From positions 3,100,001-3,164,000 of the forward strand of contig CP073041.1 in NCBI GenBank assembly GCA_025370055.1: a DNA stretch of 64,000 nucleotides. Reading direction: 5' to 3'. The position numbers were made by a program, and so were the translations under genes. Below are positions 56,925 through 64,000 of the stretch, in pieces (positions within the stretch are counted from its first letter, which is position 1; every line of letters starts with the position of its first letter). A model generated the notes under the pieces. The model did no database searches and was not told the origin of the DNA. It was given only the letters and a program-made list of their open reading frames with translations. This DNA comes from Woronichinia naegeliana WA131 (lineage in GTDB: Bacteria > Cyanobacteriota > Cyanobacteriia > Cyanobacteriales > Microcystaceae).

Positions 56925-57980
56925 ATGGAAATCCTGAATGATGTTGGCTTGTGCCAAGAGAAAGAGGATGCCTTATTCAAGAAAAACTGTCCTCATTGCT
57001 ATAGTGAAAAAGTAAAAATACATTCTCATTATCAAACGAAAGATAACGGGGAACGTAAAATGCTCATTTGTCAAGAATGTAGTTCTTGTTTTACTGAAAC
57101 TTATGGTAGCGTAATCGCTAGCTTAGAAACCCCATTAAGTGAAATTGTAAAAGTATTAAAAGCCAGAATGGAAGGAATAGGATTAAATGCAGCAGCCCGA
57201 GTATTCGGCTACGCGAAAACAACAATATTGAATTGGGAAAAGAAATTATCAGGATTACAAGAGACATTATTTTTATACGCCTTAGTGAATGAATTTGTTA
57301 AATTAGTAATAGAAGGGGATGAACTATACACAAAAGTTGGAAAAAATAAAGAAGCAAGTGCCTCTGAGGGGTGGACAATCGTGCTCATGGACAGGGCTAG
57401 CCGCTTTATTTGGCATTTAAAATGTGGTCGAAAAGAGCAGAAACTATTTCTAGAAGCAATGATGACGGTAGCGGAATTATTTGAAAGGAGTGCAGAATCT
57501 CTCCAGTTATTTACAGATGGAGAAAAGCGATATAGTCAACTGCTATTTGATATTTGTCACGAAGTATTAAGGACTGGAAAGCGAGGTCGTCCCACCAAAG
57601 TATTACCGAAAGGTATGGTGGTAAGACTAAAAAATAAGAGTAGTAAACGTCGAGATTCTGAGGGTAAACTCAAGAAAGTAGAAACTCCGAAACCAGAACA
57701 TCCTGAGACAACAGAAAAACCAGAAGAAAAGGACGTCCATGCCAACCACGTTGAGGCATTTAATAGTGCTATCCGACACTATTTATCTGCCTTTCGCCGT
57801 CGTACAAATACTTATGCTAAATCTGTTGTGGGATTACAGCGAGTCCTAGATATTTTCTGGATGGTTCATAACTTTGTTCGCAGCCATTTTACTACTAGAG
57901 AAGTTCCTGCTGTAGCTCTCGGTATAATTGAAAAAGGGTTAACTTGGGAGGACTTACTCCAAATTCGCCTGATTTCTTGA
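56925..57980 (+). CDS. IS1-like zinc-ribbon DDE transposase
   Basis: From the ATG at 56925 (MEILNDVGLCQEKEDALFKK) the product has 351 residues: zinc ribbon CPHCYSEKVKIHSHYQ...LICQECSSCF, an HTH (GIGLNAAARVFGYAKTTILNWEKK), then the catalytic part LVIEGDELYTKVGK (Asp-Glu), WTIVLMDRASRFIWHLKCG, LFTDGEKRYSQLL (Asp) and NHVEAFNSAIRHYLSAFRRRTNTYAKS. It is longer than classical InsB, with a Lys/Glu/Pro-rich insert near 255-285. The longer frame starting at 56856 begins within the MITE and is rejected. Element ends were not identified. Confidence 0.8.
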   Translation: MEILNDVGLCQEKEDALFKKNCPHCYSEKVKIHSHYQTKDNGERKMLICQECSSCFTETYGSVIASLETPLSEIVKVLKARMEGIGLNAAARVFGYAKTTILNWEKKLSGLQETLFLYALVNEFVKLVIEGDELYTKVGKNKEASASEGWTIVLMDRASRFIWHLKCGRKEQKLFLEAMMTVAELFERSAESLQLFTDGEKRYSQLLFDICHEVLRTGKRGRPTKVLPKGMVVRLKNKSSKRRDSEGKLKKVETPKPEHPETTEKPEEKDVHANHVEAFNSAIRHYLSAFRRRTNTYAKSVVGLQRVLDIFWMVHNFVRSHFTTREVPAVALGIIEKGLTWEDLLQIRLIS

Positions 57981-58287
57981 ACCTCCCGTATTGCAACGTT
58001 TGTAGCTTCTAGCTAGACGATACCAGTGCCTTGGATTTTTATTAGAGATAATAGTTAGGCGATCGCCGAAGTTGGGATTTATTTTTGAAACATTAATCAG
58101 TCAATGAGTAGCAAATTTAAATAATCTAACTTTTGTAAATATCGTTATTGAATTAATTCTAAAAATGATGATTTTCATTCACCTCTCCGATAAGCATCAA
58201 TTTCAGCTTGAATTTCCTCTTCTGTAATGGGATTTTCAATAAAGAGGTTTTGAGTGTCTTCGCAGAGTTGATTGAATTTTTCTGCTA

Positions 58288-59418
58288 TACTTCAAACGTT
58301 CATAATCTGAGATTTATCAAAGCGTTGAAATCGTAAGGTGAGCAGAGAATCAAGCTCCTCCTTATATTTTACGTTAGCATCCTCAAGACATCCTGAAATT
58401 GCTGCAGAAAACTGCGTAAAATCTTCATAATATTTTGCGTATAAACACTTCTTCTTCACAAACTTCCACAGTCTTTCAATTAAATTCAAGTTAGGAGAAT
58501 AAGGAGGTAAGTACAGTAACTCTATTCCTAATGATTCTGCCAACTCCTGCACAATTCGGCATTTTTGATAACGAGCATTGTCTAATACCAACGTAATCGG
58601 TATTAATAGTCCTAATTCTGCTATCTTTTCTAGGAGTTCACAAACCTGAGTTCCCGTAATATAAGAACTGTTCGTTACCATAATTACTTCATGGGTAATT
58701 GCATTTAATGCTCCTAACACATTAAAACGTTTTCTCCCTGATGGTGACTTAATAAAAATCCTCTTGAAGCACCATATAAAATTTACAAATGCTCCCATTA
58801 CAAAATGAGAGGCATCTACAAAGAAAACTGCCCTTTTTCCTGCTTTTGCCTCTTCTAGCCTTGGTTCTAGCTCTTTTTCTCTATAGCTATCCTGAGCTTC
58901 TACATCTGCTTTTGATGGAATTGTTCCCACCTTTAGACACCTCATTCCTATTGACTTTAAAAATTTTCTGACTTGCGTCGGACTTCTTTTTATTCCTGTT
59001 AATTCTTCTATTCTTTTTACTGCTTCATTTATTGTTGCTGGTGGATTTGACTCAAAATATGCCTCAATTGTCCCTTGATGCTCTGTTAACTCGCTTTTCG
59101 GGCGATTAAATTTTATTTCTTTTAGTTTTTCTATCCCGCCCTCTTGATAATCACGGATATAGCTTGTCACCGTATTTACTGAAACTCCTGCGAATTGAGC
59201 AATTTTTTGATGAGACAATCCCTGACTTTTTAGCCATAAAACTTCCATCTTTAGCTGCACTCTAGGATGCGGGTGATTAAACCGACCGTAAGACAACAGT
59301 CTTTTGTCTTCTTCTGTAAATTCTAACTTAATCATTTCTCAGCCTCTTGACTAATTTTTCTATTTTTATTATATTATCTCTTATTTTTAGAATTCGCAAC
59401 CTGTGACCGTGTTTAGTA
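58288..59418 (-). mobile_element. IS630-family insertion sequence, copy 3
   Basis: 1131 bp, flanked by TA (58286-58287, 59419-59420). It differs from the other two copies by only a couple of silent changes. Confidence 0.95.
58292..59335 (-). CDS. IS630-family transposase, copy 3
   Basis: 347 residues, same protein as copies 1 and 2; DDE motifs intact. Confidence 0.93.
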   Translation of the reverse strand: MIKLEFTEEDKRLLSYGRFNHPHPRVQLKMEVLWLKSQGLSHQKIAQFAGVSVNTVTSYIRDYQEGGIEKLKEIKFNRPKSELTEHQGTIEAYFESNPPATINEAVKRIEELTGIKRSPTQVRKFLKSIGMRCLKVGTIPSKADVEAQDSYREKELEPRLEEAKAGKRAVFFVDASHFVMGAFVNFIWCFKRIFIKSPSGRKRFNVLGALNAITHEVIMVTNSSYITGTQVCELLEKIAELGLLIPITLVLDNARYQKCRIVQELAESLGIELLYLPPYSPNLNLIERLWKFVKKKCLYAKYYEDFTQFSAAISGCLEDANVKYKEELDSLLTLRFQRFDKSQIMNV

Positions 59419-59634
59419 TAATGCCGTTCGCTCTTCTTGTTTGGTAGTTTGATTTTCCCTGATCGGGAGACGTTGTTGATATAAGTTATTGACAAATGCC
59501 ATAACGGTCTTAAGTTGTTCTTCTGAAAGTAGATTAATTTGATTAATTAAGTCATTTTTAAGATTGATGGTGTTCATATTGAGCCTCAATAAAGGTTAAC
59601 ATTTATTTGAGCAAAGCAATTCTAAATGGTATTG

Positions 59635-59787
59635 CTAGGGTTTCTTATTGTCCCAATCTTCAGCACTGATTACCACAATATTTGCTCCGTTTTGATTGGT
59701 GGTTTTGAGGGAAGTATGTTGATTAATGACTGGTTTGATTAGGTTTTGCAGGTTATTGATAAATTGATTGATGGTGATGGAGTTCAC
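59635..59787 (-). CDS. Short Phd/YefM-like antitoxin candidate
   Basis: A GTG-started 50-residue frame: MNSITINQFINNLQNLIKPVI, then HTSLKTTNQNGANIVVISAEDWDN. The order short strand, helix, strand, GxxxVVISxEDW is the Phd/YefM pattern (NGKAVVLVSEEDW). It is shorter than usual, lacking a toxin-binding tail. A purine-rich AAGAGGAT lies 6-13 bases before the GTG. It is 73 bp downstream of the RecB-IS66 fusion gene on the same strand, and 57 bp upstream of the split 89-residue gene. No Doc or YoeB toxin is visible nearby. Confidence 0.65.
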   Translation of the reverse strand: MNSITINQFINNLQNLIKPVINQHTSLKTTNQNGANIVVISAEDWDNKKP

Positions 59788-59860
59788 AATTTTTATCCTC
59801 TTGGTTTAAAATGATGGTTAAAGATTAGGTTTCTTTGATTAATGAAAGTAGTGATCGCAC

Positions 59861-62584
59861 TCAGTAATTATTTTTCTTGAAAGTATCAAAATCGGTTTCG
59901 CCTGAACGTAGAAAATCTAAAAAATTGATATTTTTATAAATACAAGTTTCATAAATACTCAGCAAAATTAAATGCTGTTTAATACCAGATTCTGTGAAAG
60001 TACCATCATTCATTTTTCTATAAGCAGCAAATGCTTTAATTGCGTGTTCTGCGTTATTATTGTTCCAGGGGACATCATCATAATCCAAAAAAGTAAATAA
60101 ATTTTCCTTAAATTTTTTGAATTTTTTAATGTACACCAAGCAAATTTCTGACTTAAAATCTTTTGACAAGTATTTTTGAAAAAATTCTTCTACTTCTTCT
60201 TTATGTTTTTGAAGATATAGTTTTTTCAATCCATAAATATCAATGGTTTTAACAATTGACTGTAATAACAAACTAAAATCTCTAATAAGATTTTTATATT
60301 CATTATCAAAAGGATAGCTACGAAGATCATCATTCATATCTCTTATAAGATGAATAAGACATTTTTGCCTTGGACAGTCTATTGAATCATAAGCAGCATA
60401 AAAATCTGATACCAAAACTCCATGAAAATCATTAATAGTATTCTTTAATAAATCTGCTTCTCGCGTTGGGTAATATAAATAGAGAACTTCTTCCATACTG
60501 GTGAATACCCAAACATAAGCTTTTACTCCTTTAATACTGACAGAAGTTTCGTCTGCATGAATAAGCTTTCCTTTGACAAGCTTATCAAGAATATTATCGT
60601 ATGTAGATTGATAATATTTTGACATCCTAGCTTTTGCTTTAGAGCATATCGAAGGACTAAAATGATAGCCAAATATATCTCTAAGATCATCAATAACTTT
60701 ACCAAAAGATTGGCGAAGTCCAACAATTTTATGTATAATTAATCGGTAGAAATCATCACCATACTTACTTGTAATTTTCGCATATTCTGAAGCTGGAAAA
60801 TTTTTATTACATCTAGCACACTTTACTGTACGAGTTTCATATTTAACAATCCATCTTTTTATTCCAAATTCGAGAAACTTCACATTGAGGACTACTTTTG
60901 ATCGATAGTTACTACGATAAAGATTAGTCCCTCCACAATAAGAACATACTTCAGGCATAACAACTAAGATTGTTTTATTGATTTTGTATTTCTCTACACT
61001 CCTATTTGTTGTAAATTGATTTTTTTTCTTTTTGTTTGAACTCTTTTCTCGAAAATAAATTTTATCTCTCTGATAATTAAAATACGCACATTTGTTGACA
61101 AAATCTAATTCTTCTAGCAGGAATTCGTTCTTTTTAAAAGTTAGATTTTCTTTATTGCTCAAACTTAAATCACTAACTGAAATAAATTTATCAAAATCTT
61201 TAGTGTCTTTATTATCATCGAAAATTTCGATAATAGATTCAAATACTTTTTTGAGAATGTGACAGTCCTCCTTATTATAAGTTATCAATTTTTTATTGAG
61301 AGCCTCATCTTCAGTCTTTTCCCAATTGTATCTCCATACCAAACTTTGAAGTCCACTAGCATCATTTTCTGACCAGCTTTCACCTAAATATTTTCCTATA
61401 TCTTTCAAACTATTAGAATAAGTCGGAAAATAAACACTGGTATAAATTAATGACAAAATATTCACTAAATTTGCTTGGATTTTTTCTAACAATAAAACGT
61501 CATTCTCACCATAAATTTTGCTTTTATTCTTGAAAAAATTTGCGTCATAACTTCCATAATGGACAATAGTAAATTGATCATATAAATTGAGAATCTCCAT
61601 TAATTTTCTCCAAATTTTTACTTCATCAATCTGACTATCTGCCCATAGTGAAAATTCTTTTATGTTTCCATTTTGAACGATTACTAAACCTATCAAGTAA
61701 TAAAAATTTTGATCAGGAATACCTTCTATATCAAGAAAAATAAGAGTATCGGATACATTTACAACTCCTTTTTGTACTACATAAATTTTATTATCTCTAA
61801 TTGATAAAGCTTTTAATGCGTGAGAATGCTTTATTTTTCGATTATTCTTTCCCTGCTTTCTAGCCCGATAAGTATAAGAAAGTTGGGTAACAGTAAAAAG
61901 TCCTTTCTTATTTAATTTATTGATTTCTCGCTCAGTAATTCCTGTTAAAAGACTTAAGTGATCCATTTCTTTAGCCTTAGCCCTGCAATTCTGCTGAAAT
62001 TGGCAGGAAGAGCAATGCCGATTTAGAATCAAAGCAGGAGTTTGAGTCGGTTTTTCTTCTGTCCACTGTTTTAATATCTTTATGAATGGAGCGATTGCTT
62101 TATACCCACTTTCCAGCTTTAAATTGTGTGATTTTCCGTCCATCCCCACAATTTTTCCCGTCCCAGGTAATTGCTCTTGAATCAGACCTAAAACTTGCCC
62201 AACAAATAAAAGTTCTGTTTTTTGTTCTGGTGTAATGCTATAAGTTCCAACAACAATAGTTGGTTCATAGATTGCTTTATTTGATGTATTTGGCTCAACT
62301 TTAGTTAAAACATCACAATGAGCTTCCCAACATTCTGCCCTAATTCTTGCCTCAATCAAAAATTGCTTTTCATTTAAACCATGTTGATTGTATTGTTCGA
62401 CATTTTCGTGAGATTGCTTGACTTTTTCTAGATACTGTATTTTGTTAACTTGTCTTCGTTCTTCCAAAATGCGTTGGTAATCATGGAAACTCCCTTGATC
62501 ATCCGAAAACAATAGTAAAAATGCCTTAAGAGGACATTGTGAATAAGCAACAAACACTTCTGAGGTAATTATTGTTTTGAGCAT
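59861..62584 (-). CDS. RecB-like nuclease / RNase H-like / IS66 transposase fusion protein
   Basis: A 907-residue single frame with three parts. (1) Residues 1-205, TM0106/Cas4-like RecB nuclease: TSEVFVAYSQCPLKAFLLLF with C17 and a cluster C191, C194, C200 (CSSCQFQQNC), fitting a four-Cys iron-sulfur site; the PD-(D/E)XK motif seems degenerate (HCDVL, YEPTIVVGT without the usual Lys). (2) About 275-450, RNase H-like/DEDD exonuclease fold: IFLDIEGI (D285, E287), VHYGSYDANF (D347), TYNKEDCHIL (D440). (3) About 540-900, IS66 transposase: zinc Cys C547, C550, C589, C592, and the triad ADETSVSIKG (D678), LVSDFYAAYD (D727), WNNNNAEHAIK (E846). Both linker and ends look designed, not a chance read-through. 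SD AAGG precedes the ATG. Clearly more AT-rich than the neighbours, so probably acquired. No terminal inverted repeats were found. Confidence 0.88.
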   Translation of the reverse strand: MLKTIITSEVFVAYSQCPLKAFLLLFSDDQGSFHDYQRILEERRQVNKIQYLEKVKQSHENVEQYNQHGLNEKQFLIEARIRAECWEAHCDVLTKVEPNTSNKAIYEPTIVVGTYSITPEQKTELLFVGQVLGLIQEQLPGTGKIVGMDGKSHNLKLESGYKAIAPFIKILKQWTEEKPTQTPALILNRHCSSCQFQQNCRAKAKEMDHLSLLTGITEREINKLNKKGLFTVTQLSYTYRARKQGKNNRKIKHSHALKALSIRDNKIYVVQKGVVNVSDTLIFLDIEGIPDQNFYYLIGLVIVQNGNIKEFSLWADSQIDEVKIWRKLMEILNLYDQFTIVHYGSYDANFFKNKSKIYGENDVLLLEKIQANLVNILSLIYTSVYFPTYSNSLKDIGKYLGESWSENDASGLQSLVWRYNWEKTEDEALNKKLITYNKEDCHILKKVFESIIEIFDDNKDTKDFDKFISVSDLSLSNKENLTFKKNEFLLEELDFVNKCAYFNYQRDKIYFREKSSNKKKKNQFTTNRSVEKYKINKTILVVMPEVCSYCGGTNLYRSNYRSKVVLNVKFLEFGIKRWIVKYETRTVKCARCNKNFPASEYAKITSKYGDDFYRLIIHKIVGLRQSFGKVIDDLRDIFGYHFSPSICSKAKARMSKYYQSTYDNILDKLVKGKLIHADETSVSIKGVKAYVWVFTSMEEVLYLYYPTREADLLKNTINDFHGVLVSDFYAAYDSIDCPRQKCLIHLIRDMNDDLRSYPFDNEYKNLIRDFSLLLQSIVKTIDIYGLKKLYLQKHKEEVEEFFQKYLSKDFKSEICLVYIKKFKKFKENLFTFLDYDDVPWNNNNAEHAIKAFAAYRKMNDGTFTESGIKQHLILLSIYETCIYKNINFLDFLRSGETDFDTFKKNNY

Positions 62585-62599
62585 GATACTGACCTTATT

Positions 62600-62671
62600 T
62601 AAACATTAGGAAAAAAGCCAAACTTAACAACCACACTGACCACCGCAGTAAAAATAATACCAATCAATGCG
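62600..62671 (-). pseudogene. C-terminal relic of a membrane protein
   Basis: Reading into the RecB-IS66 leader, the minus strand gives ALIGIIFTAVVSVVVKFGFF then PNV and a stop, a hydrophobic helix like a protein's last membrane span. It begins directly at the 88-bp MITE, so the rest of the gene is lost. Identity unknown. Confidence 0.4.
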
Positions 62672-62759
62672 GTAGTGTTCTGAATCTGTGGATAAGACCA
62701 ATTGCAATTCGTGCGCTGACAACGTTCTAGAAAAGTGCTCCACAGGTCTAAAACATTAC
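62672..62759. repeat. 88-bp MITE, copy 2
   Basis: Reverse orientation of 39764-39851. The TAA stop codon of the adjoining thioredoxin reductase-thioredoxin gene is made of MITE bases. Confidence 0.88.
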
Positions 62760-64000
62760 CCTAATCCTAAGGCCTGATTGATCGCCGCTCGAAATTCGCT
62801 TTTTTGTTTAATGCCCTTAAACTCCTGTAATAGTTCCTTGTCTTTGAAAACTTGAACCGTTGGTGTACCTGTCACCCCACCCATTTGAGCAATTTCAGGA
62901 TCGGCTTCGAGGTCAATTTCCACAAAATGGATTTTGCCATCATACTCATCAATAACCTTATCTAAAATTGGTTTCAATGTCCGACAGGGGCCACAGGTAG
63001 GCGACACATATTTCACCACTAAGGGGCGATCGCCTTCATGGAAAAGTTTTCGCAGAGCATAACCCCCCCCATGGCGAGTATGGGCCAGATCAAAAGTAGC
63101 CGCCGTATCGTCCACCGTCACGGTTTTTTCTGGTGCCTGGTACGCTTCAGAAGAGTTGGTTTGATGGTGTTCAATAATCAGATTCTGCTCCGATAACCAG
63201 CGTTCTGCTAATAGAGCCGCCATACAACCCGTTCCAGCCGCCGTAATCGCCTGACGATATTCGTGATCCTGCACATCCCCAGCCGCAAACACCCCCTCAA
63301 TACTAGTCGCGACGGTTCCAGGTTTAACTGCAATATAACCCACGGCATCAAGTTCTAACTGACCTTGAAAGAGACCCGTATTGGGGTTATGACCGATCGC
63401 GTAGAATAGCCCCTTTACGGCCAATTCGCGTAATTCCCCAGTTTGCAGATCTCGGACTTGAATACCATCCAAACGCTGATTACTGCCAAACACATCAACG
63501 GGTTCCGTATGCCAATGAACCGTGATCTTGGCATTGGCTAAAACCCGATCTTGCATGGCTTTACTGGCCCGCATTTCGCCCCGTCTCACTAATAAATGAA
63601 CCTGGGAACCATATTTGGTTAAATAAACCGCTTCCTCCGCCGCCGAATCGCCTCCCCCAATCACTGCCAAAGGAACATCTTTAAAAATAGGACTAGCCCC
63701 ATCACAAATCGCACAGGCGGAAATCCCATTGCTCCAAAATTCTGCTTCTTTGGGCAAATTCAAGCGTTTGGCCGTTGCTCCCGTCGCAATAATGACACTG
63801 TTGGCCCTAACTTCCCTGTCTGCGGAACAAATCACAAAGGGATGCTGTTGCAAATCGACACTGATCACATCTTCGGTATAACATTCTGTTCCCCAACGTA
63901 CTGCCTGAGCCTTCATCCGCTCCATTAATTCTGGCCCGGTAACGCCTTCAGGAAAACCAGGAAAATTTTCGACTTCCGTTGTGGTCATTAACTGTCCTCC
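62756..64000 (-). CDS. ntrC-like: NADPH-thioredoxin reductase / thioredoxin fusion (NTRC), N terminus beyond window
   Basis: NTRC couples NADPH to thioredoxin targets such as 2-Cys peroxiredoxin. The reductase part (to about residue 280 of the visible 410+) has [15 protein letters not shown], the redox pair [11 protein letters not shown] (CAIC), the NADPH-binding [12 protein letters not shown] and [23 protein letters not shown] (FAD). After a linker (about 285-310) comes a thioredoxin domain with [20 protein letters not shown] (CGPC) and [17 protein letters not shown]. The frame continues upstream of the first Met as GGQL to the window edge, so the true start and the GxGxxG FAD motif lie outside. 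The gene ends ALGLG with a stop contributed by an 88-bp MITE. Confidence 0.95.
   Translation of the reverse strand, partial: GGQLMTTTEVENFPGFPEGVTGPELMERMKAQAVRWGTECYTEDVISVDLQQHPFVICSADREVRANSVIIATGATAKRLNLPKEAEFWSNGISACAICDGASPIFKDVPLAVIGGGDSAAEEAVYLTKYGSQVHLLVRRGEMRASKAMQDRVLANAKITVHWHTEPVDVFGSNQRLDGIQVRDLQTGELRELAVKGLFYAIGHNPNTGLFQGQLELDAVGYIAVKPGTVATSIEGVFAAGDVQDHEYRQAITAAGTGCMAALLAERWLSEQNLIIEHHQTNSSEAYQAPEKTVTVDDTAATFDLAHTRHGGGYALRKLFHEGDRPLVVKYVSPTCGPCRTLKPILDKVIDEYDGKIHFVEIDLEADPEIAQMGGVTGTPTVQVFKDKELLQEFKGIKQKSEFRAAINQALGLG

Larger units (their letters stand above)
58175..59577 (-). pseudogene. Small antitoxin-like gene (89 aa) split by IS630
   Basis: The 5' part (59419-59577) reads MNTINLKNDLINQINLLSEEQLKTVMAFVNNLYQQRLPIRENQTTKQEERTAL and the 3' part (58175-58285) AEKFNQLCEDTQNLFIENPITEEEIQAEIDAYRRGE with a stop. 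Removing IS630 copy 3 and one TA gives a single 89-residue acidic helical protein. Its form, a LSEEQLKTVMAFVNNL helix followed by TEEEIQAEIDAYR, is that of small antitoxin-like proteins in cyanobacteria, but I recognise no toxin partner. An SD-like gagg lies upstream (near 59583). Confidence 0.82.

Noticed and set aside
59861-62584. The RecB-IS66 frame as two genes fused by an IS landing in a nuclease gene
   Set aside because: The frame is continuous through a long compatible linker, with a single start and no IS end at the joint; both flanking domains retain their key residues.
1-64000. tRNA or rRNA genes
   Set aside because: I looked for the GGTTCGANNCC-type arm with matching acceptor ends and for rRNA core motifs and saw none that I could support.

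Overview
The window is chromosomal DNA from a unicellular, bloom-type cyanobacterium, most likely Microcystis or a close relative. The evidence is the many HIP1 octamers (GCGATCGC), cyanobacterial forms of housekeeping genes (GlgA2-type glycogen synthase, FtsH3-type protease, RbcR-type LysR regulator, NTRC-type thioredoxin reductase-thioredoxin fusion, DUF2808 and DUF697 proteins), and the very high load of insertion sequences and MITEs. The genus is inferred from resemblance, not from a database search.

Layout. 1-3.3 kb: a large FG-GAP beta-propeller surface-type protein gene, running off the left edge and cut by an ISKra4-family element. 3.5-10.3 kb: pheS, glgA, a UvrD-like helicase and a DUF697 GTPase-like protein. 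10.4-15.8 kb: Uma2 nuclease, a MazE/MazF-like pair and a HigBA pair whose toxin gene is split by nested IS elements. 15.8-27.2 kb: a mobile-element graveyard (IS4, IS66, IS630, IS1634, ISAs1, several MITEs) ending in a disrupted RAYT gene with an adjoining array of REP-like palindromes. 27.6-31.6 kb: a caspase/formylglycine-enzyme-like fusion with a small EACC1-like partner, then gatA. 31.8-39.8 kb: a second IS island. 39.9-51.3 kb: an almost IS-free core segment (ftsH, ClC transporter, glycosyltransferases, DUF2808, lipoprotein, rbcR, NnrU/Z-ISO-like). 51.5-59.6 kb: a third island with a three-level nest of elements, rnc directly behind what looks like an IS605 right end, and a small antitoxin-like gene split by IS630. 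59.6-62.6 kb: a Phd-like antitoxin and a 907-residue RecB-like nuclease/RNase H-like/IS66 transposase fusion. 62.75 kb to the right edge: NTRC.

How it works together. The core genes serve translation (pheS, gatA, rnc), carbon storage and fixation control (glgA, rbcR), envelope sugar work, membrane protein quality control and redox control; they are scattered single genes rather than operons. The islands hold conflict-type genes (toxin-antitoxin pairs, Uma2, caspase-EACC1, nuclease-transposase fusion) and many transposons. Several identical IS copies (IS630 x3, IS4/Tn5-like x2, ISAs1 x2, IS5-like) with clean target duplications show recent transposition. At least seven host or element genes can be rebuilt exactly, or nearly so, by removing an insertion and one copy of its target duplication. 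Several MITE families share terminal repeats and target-duplication length with full elements in the same window, which identifies their probable mobilising transposases.
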